A stretch of DNA of 64,000 nt from Vicinamibacteria bacterium (lineage in GTDB: Bacteria > Acidobacteriota > Vicinamibacteria > Fen-336 > JAGNNV01), in contig JAIBCN010000142.1 of NCBI GenBank assembly GCA_019694155.1, positions 1 to 64,000 of the forward strand, given 5' to 3'. Each line of letters begins with the position of its first letter. Within the stretch, counting starts at the first letter, position 1. The notes under the pieces were generated by a model. That model saw nothing but the letters and a program-made list of their open reading frames with translations, made no database searches and was not told the origin of the DNA. Made by a program: the position numbers and the translations under genes. Below are positions 50,262 through 59,700 of the stretch, piece by piece.

Positions 50262-50282
50262 GCGCTGCCCTAGGGGCAGCGC
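50262..50282. repeat. Hairpin insertion with in-frame TAG in hsdR C
   Basis: GCGCTGCCC-TAG-GGGCAGCGC, part of a 24-base insertion that keeps the frame but adds a stop. The same insertion with TAA is in copy D; copy B lacks it. Confidence 0.75.
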
Positions 50283-50501
50283 TCCGCGCTGACCCGCGGC
50301 AAGGACAAACGCGCCGACTGCATCCTCTACTACAAACCCAACATCCCCATCGCCATCGTCGAGGCCAAGGACAACCTCCACCCGATGGGCGCCGGCCTCC
50401 AGCAGGGCCTCGACCACTCAGCCACCCTCGGCATCCCATTCGTCTTCGCCACGAATGGCGACGGCTTGATCTCCCACGACAACACCCAGACCGAAGCCCC
50501 T

Positions 50502-50576
50502 ACCCCGCCAGGAGATACTCTCGTCACCCCGGCGAAAGCCGGGGCCTAGCGCGAACTGTCCGTTCCCGACCGCGAA
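50502..50576. repeat. Second insertion element in hsdR C with perfect hairpin
   Basis: A 75-bp version of the element in copy B. It includes CCCCGGC-GAAA-GCCGGGG (50527-50544), a perfect 7-bp stem with a GAAA tetraloop, a form common in short palindromic repeats. Confidence 0.7.
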
Positions 50577-50934
50577 GCTCATCCACTGTAGATCTTCCGG
50601 GACTTCTCACCGACCTTCTTTGACCTCATCGTGGTGGACGAGTGCCACCGGGGCAGCGCCGCCGAAGACTCGGCCTGGCGCGAGATCCTCGACTACTTCT
50701 CCTCGGCCACGCAGATCGGCATGACGGCCACCCCCAAGGAAACGAAGTACATCTCGAACATCAACGACTTCGGCGAGCCGACGTACTCCTACACGCTGAA
50801 GCAGGGGATCCTCGACGGCTTCCTGGCCCCCTACAAGGTGATCAAGGTCCACCTCGACGTCGACATCGAGGGCTATCGGCCCGCCCCGCGCGAGAAGGAC
50901 ATCACGGGCGCGGTCATCCCCGACCACCGGAGCC

Positions 50935-50983
50935 GTCATTGCGAAGGCCCATTCGTTCTTGCGCCGGCCTGAAGCAGTCCCGC
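50935..50983. repeat. 49-bp interrupted palindrome, copy R3
   Basis: The most diverged 49-bp copy (TTCTTGCGCC in the centre and CAGTCCCGC at the end). It ends hsdR fragment C and precedes the HigB-HigA pair. Confidence 0.8.
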
Positions 50984-51090
50984 GGCGGAATGCGGCCTCC
51001 ATTGCCTTGGGCGCCTCCTGCACGACCAGCAGAAGGCGGAACCCTTCGAGTTGCCCGCGATAGTCTTACGAATAGGTGTAATCTCTGGAT

Positions 51091-51411
51091 GTGAAGGAGA
51101 TTCGCTTTCTCGGTTCATCGCGGCAGGAGATCTCGTTGTTCCCGGCCACGGCTCGATCGAGGGTGGGACATGAGCTCTACCTGATCCAGGTTGGCGAGGA
51201 TCCGGGTGATTTCAAGCCAATGCCGACGGTCGGCAAGGGCGTTTTCGAGATCCGGATTCGCGACCTGGCGGGCGCCTTTCGGGTGCTCTATGTCGCGAAG
51301 TTCGCCTCCTGGGTGTACGTCCTTCACGCGTTCCAGAAGAAGTCTCAAAAGACAGCCCAGCAGGCGCTGCGCGTCGCTACGCATCGCTACGGGCTGATAG
51401 AGGAGAAGTAA
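51091..51411 (+). CDS. higB: HigB-like / phage Gp49-like toxin
   Basis: A 106-residue RelE/ParE-superfamily toxin: KGVFEIRIRDLAGAFRVLYV, then WVYVLHAFQKKSQKTAQQAL, the typical Gp49-like end. It is expected to cut mRNA at the ribosome. GTG 51091 is the start. The antitoxin gene starts 2 bases after its stop, the reversed toxin-first order of hig loci. Confidence 0.9.
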   Translation: MKEIRFLGSSRQEISLFPATARSRVGHELYLIQVGEDPGDFKPMPTVGKGVFEIRIRDLAGAFRVLYVAKFASWVYVLHAFQKKSQKTAQQALRVATHRYGLIEEK

Positions 51412-51413
51412 CT

Positions 51414-51680
51414 ATGGCCAGACAGAACGTCTTTCTCGACCTCGGGTTTCCCAAGCACGAGGCCGCGGTGATGTTGATGCGCTGCGACCTGGCTCAGGAG
51501 ATTCGGCAGTGGCTGAAGAAGCGCCATCTCTCCCAGGCCGCCGGCGCTGAGATCCTGGGCATCAGCGCGCCGCGAATCAACGAGATCGTCAAGAACCGCG
51601 TGGAGAAAGTCTCCGTGGACTACCTCCTCGGCCTCTGCGCGAAGGCGGGGATCTCGGTGTCCGTGAAGCTCGCGGCGTAG
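51414..51680 (+). CDS. higA: HigA-like XRE antitoxin
   Basis: An 88-residue protein with a helix-turn-helix (RHLSQAAGAEILGISAPRIN, then EIVKNRVEKVSVDYLL). It is expected to bind the HigB-like toxin and its promoter. The ATG lies 2 bases after the toxin stop, with GGAG just before. Confidence 0.92.
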   Translation: MARQNVFLDLGFPKHEAAVMLMRCDLAQEIRQWLKKRHLSQAAGAEILGISAPRINEIVKNRVEKVSVDYLLGLCAKAGISVSVKLAA

Positions 51681-51708
51681 CCCGGCTCGCCATCCCATTG
51701 GCGCAGAC

Positions 51709-53001
51709 ATGCACCGGGCCTCGACTACTGGCTCCCTTTCTGATCTCAGCCGCATGAGCCGGCTCTCCCAGTCCTGCCTCCGCCTCCGTCCGCCCCTGCG
51801 TACGGCCTGGAGTTACGACAATGGACTCGGCGCTCCCAGCCCCTTGCTGTCTCCGTCGACCGCTTACGTCGTGTCGCTTGGCCCCCGTAAATCCCTGGAC
51901 CATGGGGCGGTGGCCCTGGATTCGACCACCGGTAAGAAGCTGTGGTCTCACAAGCCGAAGGTGCACCGCCGATCGAGTCCAGCGTTTGTACTCCCGGACC
52001 GAGTCGGGGTAGTCGATACGTCAGCTGGCGAGGCGGAGGCCGAACAACCTGATGAGACCCTCATCTTTGATGCGCAAACAGGGCGACCGGTTCGTCGCTA
52101 CCCGTGGGCAGGAAGTCTGGTTGTTGGCGACATGTGCGTGGCGGACGCCAGCAGTGTCGCGTCCCTGACGAGTGGAGAAAAACTCTGGGAGATTGGGACA
52201 GAGCCCGGGGAACGGCTGTGCAGGCCCTTTTCGCGAGACCGGGTCTGGGCAAGTGAAGACCTCCTTGTCTGGGGGCAGAAAGGCGGTGCGGTCCGTTGTG
52301 TTCGAACAAGGACTGGTGAGTTGGTTTGGGAGACCTCGGTAGCAGACATCTGGTTGCGGGGTGCGACGGCAAGTCAGAAGATTCCCGGCGAAGTCAGTGG
52401 ACGGATCCAGTGTTTTGGCAGGGTCGTCACATTCCCGACCGCGACCCACGTCGTCGGCGTTTCCCTGGATACGGGCAAGCGACTGTGGGCGGTGGAGGCG
52501 GTTCCCCTGCGAGGGGGCGGCCGTTGCGGGGACCGCCTTTATGTGAGCTACTGTGCGTGGATCGATCCTCAGTCTGGCAAGTACCACGGCGAGCCCGCAG
52601 GAAGGCTCGTCGGCCCCGCGAAGCTCGAACGACCCAGGGAATGGAAGTCGAAGAAGGACACATTCTCCGGCGACTTTCTGGTTTCGGAGACGCATATCTT
52701 CGGAACGAGCACCGCTGGCACGCTTGAGGCCTGGGACCGGGAAACGGGCAAGCACGAGTGGCATGAGAAGCCTGAAGGGGCCAAGGGATATGTCGAGTTG
52801 GCTCCGATGGTGGCTGCATATGGGCGGCTCTACTACGTTGACTACTCGTTCCGGACCTACTGCTATGAGGAGCAGGGCCCGGGCGAGCGCTCACCGAAGG
52901 CGGCGATCGCCTGGCCGCCCAGACCAGCACCGAGCCTCGCGACAAGTTCGGAACGCCGATCCTCACGAAGCCCCGACTTGGACAGTCCTCATTCAGAGTG
53001 A
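51709..53001 (+). CDS. PQQ-like beta-propeller protein, 3' end replaced
   Basis: A 430-codon frame with quinoprotein-type propeller repeats (GAVALDSTTGKKLWSHKPK; TLIFDAQTGRPVRRYPW; GTLEAWDRETGKHEWHEK). After about residue 398 (EEQGPGERS) the frame runs into the duplicated HNH sequence and the last 30 or so residues are out-of-frame HNH, so the native C-terminus is lost. No signal peptide is visible. It is probably a broken gene; a soluble propeller could still form. Confidence 0.6.
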   Translation: MHRASTTGSLSDLSRMSRLSQSCLRLRPPLRTAWSYDNGLGAPSPLLSPSTAYVVSLGPRKSLDHGAVALDSTTGKKLWSHKPKVHRRSSPAFVLPDRVGVVDTSAGEAEAEQPDETLIFDAQTGRPVRRYPWAGSLVVGDMCVADASSVASLTSGEKLWEIGTEPGERLCRPFSRDRVWASEDLLVWGQKGGAVRCVRTRTGELVWETSVADIWLRGATASQKIPGEVSGRIQCFGRVVTFPTATHVVGVSLDTGKRLWAVEAVPLRGGGRCGDRLYVSYCAWIDPQSGKYHGEPAGRLVGPAKLERPREWKSKKDTFSGDFLVSETHIFGTSTAGTLEAWDRETGKHEWHEKPEGAKGYVELAPMVAAYGRLYYVDYSFRTYCYEEQGPGERSPKAAIAWPPRPAPSLATSSERRSSRSPDLDSPHSE

Positions 53002-53348
53002 TGGTGACGGACGCGTACAAGCGGCGTTGCGCGATCACCGGGGAGAGCACGCTGCTGGCGCTCGAGGCGGCGCACATCGTTCCCTACTCGGACGAGCAGG
53101 GAAGTCACGACGTGCGAAACGGGCTCCTGCTTCGGGCCGACTTCCACCGCCTCTTCGACGCCGGACTCGTCGGCGTGAATCAGGACCTGCGAATCAAGGT
53201 GAGTCCGAAGATCCGCGAGACCTGGTTCAACGGCAAGGCGTACTACCGCCTAAACGACCAGCCGCTGACCGTCGTGCCGGATCTCGTCGCGAATCGGCCG
53301 GATCCCGACCGCCTGAAGTGGCACTTTGAGAATCGCTTCCAGGCGTGA
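52904..53348 (+). pseudogene. Duplicate of the HNH endonuclease 3' end
   Basis: A 445-bp copy without length change relative to 46485-46929. It encodes the HNH core (RCAITGE, ALEAAHIVPYSDEQG, FHRLFDAG) and ends at the same stop. It lacks the N-terminal recognition domain. A GTG at 52998 could start a 116-residue HNH-only protein. The left joint lies inside the PQQ-like gene. Confidence 0.8.
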
Positions 53349-53400
53349 GGCGGGGGGCGATTGGACCCCATCTGGCTCAAGCTCGAAAGAAGATGCGGGC

Positions 53401-53640
53401 ATGCCAGCGCGATTCACACTCAGGAGCGAGATTCGCGTCCTCGGAGCCATCGCCGTCAACCGGTCGATCCGCGAGTTGGCCCTGCTGAAGCGCCTTCATG
53501 GACCCGGCCGATGGCGCAAGCTGAAGGGAGAGGCTATGGTCGAACTGCCGGACGGAGCGATAGTCTCCGCCGAGCTGCACTGGTACGAAGCGCACGGAAT
53601 CGGCCGTCGTGGAATGAAAATCAAGAAGCTGCTCATATGA
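53401..53640 (+). CDS. Small conserved protein, first of a coupled pair
   Basis: A 79-residue basic protein (LLKRLHGPGRWRKLKGEAMV; SAELHWYEAHGIGRRGMKIK) from ATG 53401. I recall this as a recurring small-protein family in bacteria, often followed by the next gene, but its function is unknown. The TGA overlaps the ATG of its partner (ATGA), which suggests a toxin-antitoxin-like or two-subunit unit. Confidence 0.6.
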   Translation: MPARFTLRSEIRVLGAIAVNRSIRELALLKRLHGPGRWRKLKGEAMVELPDGAIVSAELHWYEAHGIGRRGMKIKKLLI

Positions 53641-53873
53641 CCATGACCCATCGAAAGCCGCGGTATCTGATCTGCGTCAAGAATGAGGGCTACGAGGCCT
53701 CGCTGGAGCGGCGCAAGGTCTACAAGGCCCTTCCGAACGTCAAAGCCGAGAGCCACGGCCTGGTGCGGGTGATCGATGAATCCGGCGAGGACTATCTCTA
53801 CCCTGAGGAGTTCTTCGTCCCGATTGACCTGCCCAAAGAAGCAGCGCCGGTGTTTGCCGTCATCCAGTCGTAG
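53637..53873 (+). CDS. Small conserved protein, second of a coupled pair
   Basis: A 78-residue acidic protein: YLICVKNEGYEASLERRKVY, HGLVRVIDESGEDYLYPEEF. This resembles widespread small proteins annotated only as hypothetical. It is translationally coupled to the preceding basic protein. A basic/acidic coupled pair beside several toxin-antitoxin modules makes a TA role plausible but unproven. It ends 48 bases before repeat R4. Confidence 0.65.
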   Translation: MTMTHRKPRYLICVKNEGYEASLERRKVYKALPNVKAESHGLVRVIDESGEDYLYPEEFFVPIDLPKEAAPVFAVIQS

Positions 53874-53921
53874 CCCCCGCCGCGCAGGCACACAGGCGTA
53901 ACGGGAGAGGCGGCCCCTGCC

Positions 53922-54015
53922 GTCATTGCGAAGGCCCATTCGTTTCGGCGCCGGCCGCGCGCAGCCTGGCCTTTGGCCAGGCGAAGCCTCCCCTCGGGGG
54001 ATGAAGCAATCCCGC
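53922..54015. repeat. Palindrome repeat R4, expanded by an internal hairpin
   Basis: The ends match the 49-bp family (GTCATTGCGAAGGCC; GAAGCAATCCCGC), but about 45 extra bases lie inside, including GCCTGGCC-TTT-GGCCAGGC (53964-53982). It precedes hsdR fragment D, where the other copies follow an hsdR fragment. Confidence 0.75.
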
Positions 54016-54068
54016 GGCCCATCGCCTACACTTTCCCCAATGACTCCCGGGGGCAAGGGTCCGCAGAA

Positions 54069-55783
54069 ATGAACAAGAGAGACCTCAACGAACGAGACAT
54101 CTGCTCCAAGTTCATCACCCCCGCCATCCTCAAGGCGGGCTGGGACCTGACCACCCAGATCCGCGAGGAGGTCCGCTTCACCAAGGGCCGCATCATCGTC
54201 CGCGGCAAGCTTGTGGCCCAAGGCCAGGCTTTCGCGCTGCCCTAAGGGCAGCGCTTCGCGCTGACCCGCGGCAAGGACAAGCGCGCCGACTACATCCTCT
54301 ACTACAAACCCAACATCCCCATCGCCATCGTCGAGGCCAAGGACAACCTCCACCCGATGGGCGCAGGCCTCCAGCAGGGCCTCGACTACTCAGCCACCCT
54401 CGGCATCCCTTTCGTCTTCGCCTCCAACGGCGACGGCTTCGTCTTCCACGACAAGACCCTCAAGGAAGGCGAAGGCGACATCGAGAAAACGCTCACCCTC
54501 GACGAGTTCCCAAGCCCCACGCAGCTCTGGGAGAAGTACCGCGCCTTCAAGGGCCTCGGCCCCGAGGAAGAGCGCATCGTCCTGCAGGACTACCACGACG
54601 ACCCTCCCGACAAGCAACCCCGCTACTACCAGACGAGCGCCATCAACGCGACGGTCGAAGCCATCGCCAAGGGCCAGGACCGCAACCTCCTGGTCATGGC
54701 CACCGGCACCGGCAAGACCTACACGGCCTTCCAGATCATCTGGCGCCTGTGGAAAGCCGGAGTGAAGAAGCGGATCCTGTATCTCGCCGACCGGAACGTG
54801 CTCATCGACCAGACGATGGTGAACGACTTCCGCCCGTTCGGGCCCGCGATGGCCAAGCTATCCACCAACGCGAAGACCATCGAGAAGGACGACGGCAGCA
54901 AGGTGGAGCTCATCACCGCCCTCGGCAAGCACCACAGCATCGACAAGTCCTTCGAGATCTACCTGAGCCTCTACCAGGCCATCACCGGACCCGAGGACGC
55001 GCAGAAGATCTTCCGGGACTTCTCGCCGACCTTCTTCGACCTCATCGTGGTGGACGAGTGCCACCGGGGCAGCGCCGCCGAAGACTCGCCATGGCGCGAG
55101 ATCCTCGACTACTTCTCCTCGGCCACGCAGATCGGCATGACGGCCACACCCAAGGAAACGAAGTACATCTCGAACATCAACTACTTCGGCGAGCCGACGT
55201 ACTCCTACACGCTGAAGCAGGGGATCCGCGACGGTTTCCTGGCCCCGTACAAGGTGATCAAGGTCCACCTCGACGTCGACATCGACGGTTATCGGCCCAA
55301 ACCGGGCGAGAAGGACATCACGGGTGCCGTCATCCCCGACCAGCAGTACAACCAGAAGGACTTCGACGCGAACCTCGTCATCGACGAGCGGACGAAGCGG
55401 GTGGCGCGGTGGGTGTCCGACTTCCTCAAGCAGAGCGGCGACCGGTTCCAGAAGACCATCATCTTCTGCGTGGATACCGATCACGCGTCTCGGCTGCGGC
55501 AAGCGGTCGCCAATGAGAACGCCGACCTCGTGAAGCAGAACCCGAAGTACGTCATGAGGATCACCGGCGACGACAGCGAAGGCGTCGATCAGCTCTCAAA
55601 CTTCATCGACCCGGAGTCGAGATTTCCGGTGATCGTGACCACGTCGCGGCTGCTGTCCACCGGCGTCGATGCCCAGACCTGCAAGCTCATCGTGCTCGAC
55701 CGGGAAGTGGGCTCGAGGACCGAGTTCAAGCAGATCGTCGGCCGGGGCACGCGCGTCCATGAGGACTCACGGCACCCACCGAC
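54069..55783 (+). pseudogene. hsdR: hsdR fragment D (longest copy, truncated and interrupted)
   Basis: From ATG 54069 (MNKRDLNERDICSKFITPAI) the HsdR frame runs to a TAA at 54243 within a 24-base insertion, then continues in the same frame: the PD-ExK-type nuclease part ([16 protein letters not shown]), Walker [30 protein letters not shown] and motif [14 protein letters not shown]. At that point the C-terminal domain is cut by repeat R5. A 10-codon upstream frame (54040) overlaps the start as ATGA. No hsdM or hsdS is present, so this is not an active system as seen. Confidence 0.88.
54234..54254. repeat. Hairpin insertion with in-frame TAA in hsdR D
   Basis: GCGCTGCCCT-A-AGGGCAGCGC forms a near-perfect 21-base palindrome carrying TAA at 54243-54245, part of a frame-preserving 24-base insertion also present in copy C (there with TAG). 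Confidence 0.75.
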
Positions 55784-55832
55784 GTCATTGCGAAGGCCCA
55801 TTCGTTCCGGCGTCGGCCTGAAGCAATCTCGC
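55784..55832. repeat. 49-bp interrupted palindrome, copy R5
   Basis: Near-identical to R1 and R2. It truncates hsdR fragment D directly after the helicase motif VI codons and lies 32 bases from the end of the DUF3553 gene. Confidence 0.85.
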
Positions 55833-55864
55833 AGCGAAAGGCAGTCCCCGCGTTCCGGTGGTGC

Positions 55865-56707
55865 TCATCGCGCGACGCACCACATGAAGGACTGCACGTC
55901 GATCATGTCCTTCGGCTTGAGATCCTCTAGGTCCTCGAACAACTGAGCCGCGAGGCGAAGAAGGCACTGGTAAGTGAGCCAATTGGGCTCGGGTCGGTAG
56001 TTCAGCTCGACGCGGCACACGTCGGCCATCAGCTTGGCTATGTTCGGCTTCAGAAAGAGGTGCTCCTCCGGCATCATGAGGAACGGGAAGTAGGTGGCGA
56101 TCGTCCATTTCGCCGCTCCGATCTCCGACAGCGCGTCCGCGAAGCCGGTGAACCTCTCCTCGAATGGCGTGTTTCCGTGAAGGAGCAGGTAGAGCGACGC
56201 CGAGAAGCGCGGCTGGGCCTCGGCTCCCTTCAAGCCGTTGCTGAGCTTCATCTGCTCATGGCTGAAGACCAGATTCGTCTTGCTGATGACGGCGCGGGCC
56301 AGCTTGCACACCGCGGCATGCTCCCCTGACTTCTCGAGCGCGCGGAACTCCTTCGCCGACAGGGAAGTCACCAGCAGGTCGCGTGCTTCGAGTTTGTACG
56401 TCCTCTCCTGGTCAAGGAAGGCGGGATCGCGAAAGCCCCTTGGGAACTGCTCGAGAAAGACCTTCTTGTAGTCCGCAATGTTCCCCCGTGGAGCCGCGGA
56501 CTTGCGCTTTCCCGCTCGGGGCATGAAGAAGGGCTTCTCCGCCTCTGCTCCAGTCACCTCGACCAGGAACCGAGGCGTAAGAAGCATTTCGCCTACGTTG
56601 GCGAAATACACCGTCAGGCGGTCCGCTGGTCCCACAGCGCGGATTGACCCCTGACCCCATTCCGGCCTCACCGTGTGCCTTACCCTGCCGCCGACCATCC
56701 AAGTCAT
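55865..56707 (-). CDS. DUF3553-like protein of unknown function
   Basis: A 280-residue protein. The N terminus matches the small DUF3553 fold ([33 protein letters not shown]). The remainder is helical and unrecognised ([41 protein letters not shown]). It lies 70 bases after the SbcC gene on the same strand, so it probably ends the resection operon. It may be an accessory DNA-binding or regulatory subunit. Confidence 0.65.
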   Translation of the reverse strand: MTWMVGGRVRHTVRPEWGQGSIRAVGPADRLTVYFANVGEMLLTPRFLVEVTGAEAEKPFFMPRAGKRKSAAPRGNIADYKKVFLEQFPRGFRDPAFLDQERTYKLEARDLLVTSLSAKEFRALEKSGEHAAVCKLARAVISKTNLVFSHEQMKLSNGLKGAEAQPRFSASLYLLLHGNTPFEERFTGFADALSEIGAAKWTIATYFPFLMMPEEHLFLKPNIAKLMADVCRVELNYRPEPNWLTYQCLLRLAAQLFEDLEDLKPKDMIDVQSFMWCVAR

Positions 56708-56777
56708 TTGTCGTCCTTCATGTGCCAGTAGCAGAGACGTCTACACGCCTTGGGAAGCCACCGCCGCGGAGTGCGCT

Positions 56778-59700
56778 TCAAGAGGGGCTGGCGTTCTTGA
56801 GCACCTCGGCAGTCGAAAACCCTTCGTGTTTCGTAACGATAATCTGCTGCGCGAACTCGTCGCGCAGTTCCGGGATGTGCGTGATGATGCCGACCATGCG
56901 GCCGCCTGCCTGCAGACTCTGGATCGTCTCTGAGACCAAACTCAGGGTGTCGTGATCCAGGGTTCCAAAGCCCTCATCGATGAAGAGACTGTCCAGATTC
57001 ACCGCGCCTGCGGCTCGCTGTACTTGATCGCTCAACTCGAGAGCCAGGGAGAGTGAGGTCAGGAACGTCTCGCCGCCGCTCAGAGTGTCGCTGATCCTTG
57101 TCTCGCCACCGTTGTCGTTATCGACGACCAGAATATTGTCGTCTTCGAACCTCAGGGAGTATCGCTCCTCGGTCAGCGACAATAGCCGGGTTGATGCTCC
57201 ATTCACTAGCTCCGTGAAGGCCTCCTCGAGAACATAGGCTTGGAACTTGTCGCTGCGAAGGTCGGCGGCGAGCTGACCATGGACGCGGAGCGCCAGCTCA
57301 TCTTCCTGGAGCTGATCTCTCATCGCCTTGGATCGACCGATGCGAACCTTCATCCGCTCGACCTGCTCCTCAAGTGTCTTCTGTTCTCCGTATTGCTTCT
57401 CCGTCTCCTTGCTCAGGTCTTTGGCGAGCCTCTCAGCCTCGGCCAGTTGCTCGTTCGAAACCCGAACGTCCCCAAGCTCGGATTGGAGCGCGGTGGCTCG
57501 CTGGTCGACTGCGTGGACGTCGTGATCGTACTTGCGAATGCTCTCGGTGAGAGTGGTCGTGGTTGTGTCGTCGAGGAATGAGTCTCTCGCCGTCTGCTCG
57601 TCCGGGAACCCAGCCCGAGAGATCTCATCATCGCGGCGCCTAACTCGTGCGGCTGACTCCTCGCGAGCCTTGCTGGCGGCATCGATGAGTAGCTTCGACT
57701 CTGATTGCGCCTTCATCAGGTCGCTTTGGGCAGCTGCAGCGCTCGTGGAGGCTCTCTTAAAGGCGCTTTCGAGCGCTTGGATCTGCTTTGCCAGACCTGC
57801 GGCCTCGGCCGCAGGGTCTGAGGAGTGAGTCACGGCAACGATCTGGGCTCGGAGAGCCGCAAGAGCCTGCCGATCTGCGTCCAGGTCCTTCGCCAGGTCC
57901 GTCAGCGTCGCTTGCTTATCGGCGAGCCTTTCCCGGCGACTCGTTTCCTCCGCCTTCGCCTTCTCAAGTGCCTGCTCCGCAGTTTCAAGCTGCTGCTTGG
58001 CTCGCTCGTGTTCCTTGCGGGCCGCCGCCAGAGATGCCGCTTGCGATTCCACCCAGACTTCCAGCGTGCCTCCCAGGCCTTTGACGTGGTCGCCAAGTGC
58101 CGCACGGATCTCGGCCTCCAGCCGCGCGACTCCTGCTGTAAGGAGCGAGTAGTGGCTGCTGAGTTCTGCCAAGTGTTCACGCGCGACTTTGGCGCTGGCA
58201 AGCTCGGTCGTCAGCTGGTCCTCTGCGGCACGTGCCGCGGCCTCGACTTCGCGTTGCTCTTTCTTTGCGGCGCTCAACGCTCCCTTTGCGTTCTCGACGT
58301 CCGCATTGAGGATGGCTGACGGCGGCGAGCTCACGGTCTGCTCGCATACCGGGCATAGTTGCCCCCGCTCGAGGGATGTTCGAAGCTGGTTCGCGGCATC
58401 GAGCTCGTGTGCGTGGTGGAGCGCGGCTTCTGCGTGCTCAACCCTCTGGCGTGCCTTGTCCGCCGCGTCTCTCGCCCCCGTTACATCGGCCCGCAGTGCC
58501 GCGATTCTGACTTCGAGCTTTGCGAGACTCTCCTTCTTCGTCCCTAGGTCCCGCTGGGAATTCTGGGCTCCTTGCCGGCTCCCCCCGAGGCTGACCGCTC
58601 GGCTGCGAACGCTTTCGATAAGCACGTCAAGGGAGGGGTTGTAGGACGCCTTGCGCAAAGCGGCCTCCGCTACCTCGGCGGCAGCCTGCTGCTCAAGTTG
58701 TAGTTGTCGTGCTGCGGCGATTGCCTTCGCGAGACTGGCAAGGTCCGTGGCTGCCGCCTTGGCTTGGTCGTCTCCGCGAGCGATTGTGCCTTCGAGGCGC
58801 CGGGCCTCCGGCAACCTGACAACAACCTCATGGAGCCGCGCGCTTTGCTCGCGGAGAGCTGGAATGGCCTCGGCCGCCTTCTCGGCTGCCTCCAAGAGGG
58901 CCGATTGCTCTTTGTAGGCTCGGTCGGCCCTGCCCTGCGCCCCCTTCGCCCGTTCTGCAATCTCCGAGGCGCTAGCCGCGCCCTGAAGGGCGCGGGTGGC
59001 TTCTTCAAGGAAGGGTGCCACGCGTGACGCTAGCCTCGCTGCATCGATGCGGCTCCGAAGCCTGCCAATCTCCGCGCCCCGCAACTGAAGCGCTTCTCGT
59101 TCCAATTCGGCCTTTCGAAGCTCGGTCGTCTTGGCACATAGGGCTCTGAGGTCGCTGGCGGACCGTTGGGCCTCGTCGAGCCTCTTTCGCAACTCGTCGA
59201 GTTGGCCTGCGGTCTTGGTGACTCGGGCTTCGAGGTCGGTAAGGGCACCTTCGCTGACTCCTCGGTACTCCTCTTCAAGGACCTTCCGCGCCGACTCGAT
59301 TGCGAGCTTCTTTGCGGTTGCGACCTGTTGACTGTGGATGCGCATTCTTTCGTAAACGTCTAGGCGCAGGAGGGAGCGCAGCATGCTCCGCCGTGCCTTT
59401 GGGTCGGCTTTCAGAAACTCGGCGAACTCCCCCTGCGGCAGAATGACCGCCTGCTTGAAGGCTGTCACATCCAGGCCCAACAGCCGCACGATGGCCTCTT
59501 CCGCGGGCCGGACGGCATCGGCAACGGTGATGGTGAAGTCATGACCGTCGTGTTTCTCGAGCTGCACCGTGTGGCCCCCGCTTCGCCGAAGCGCTCGAAC
59601 GATGCGATAACGGTCGGGGCCGACGTTGAAGTCCAGCCGGACGGCGAGTCGATCGCGTGAGGCGGCGATCATTTCGGAGCGGTCCTTGACGCTGACTCTG

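Larger units (their letters stand above)
50097..50934 (+). pseudogene. hsdR: hsdR fragment C (type I restriction subunit, decayed)
   Basis: From ATG 50097 the frame reads MTPGGKGPRP and joins ICSKFITPALLNAGWDLTTQ in frame, because a net 29-base deletion relative to D removed the original start. An insertion then gives an in-frame TAG at 50271. After the second element (50502-50576) a larger deletion removes the Walker A region, and the remainder restarts at [20 protein letters not shown] and ends [12 protein letters not shown] at repeat R3. Confidence 0.85.

Noticed and set aside
45541-55832. Integron cassette array with attC sites
   Set aside because: The repeats have no GTTRRRY-type core, genes point both ways, hsdR flanks travel with the repeats and no integrase is present.
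45484-55832. Active type I restriction-modification system
   Set aside because: Every hsdR copy has stops, deletions or a lost end, and no hsdM or hsdS gene is in the window.
45428-55864. Prophage or IS-mediated island
   Set aside because: No phage structural gene, integrase or transposase was seen; only small palindromic repeats mark the joints.
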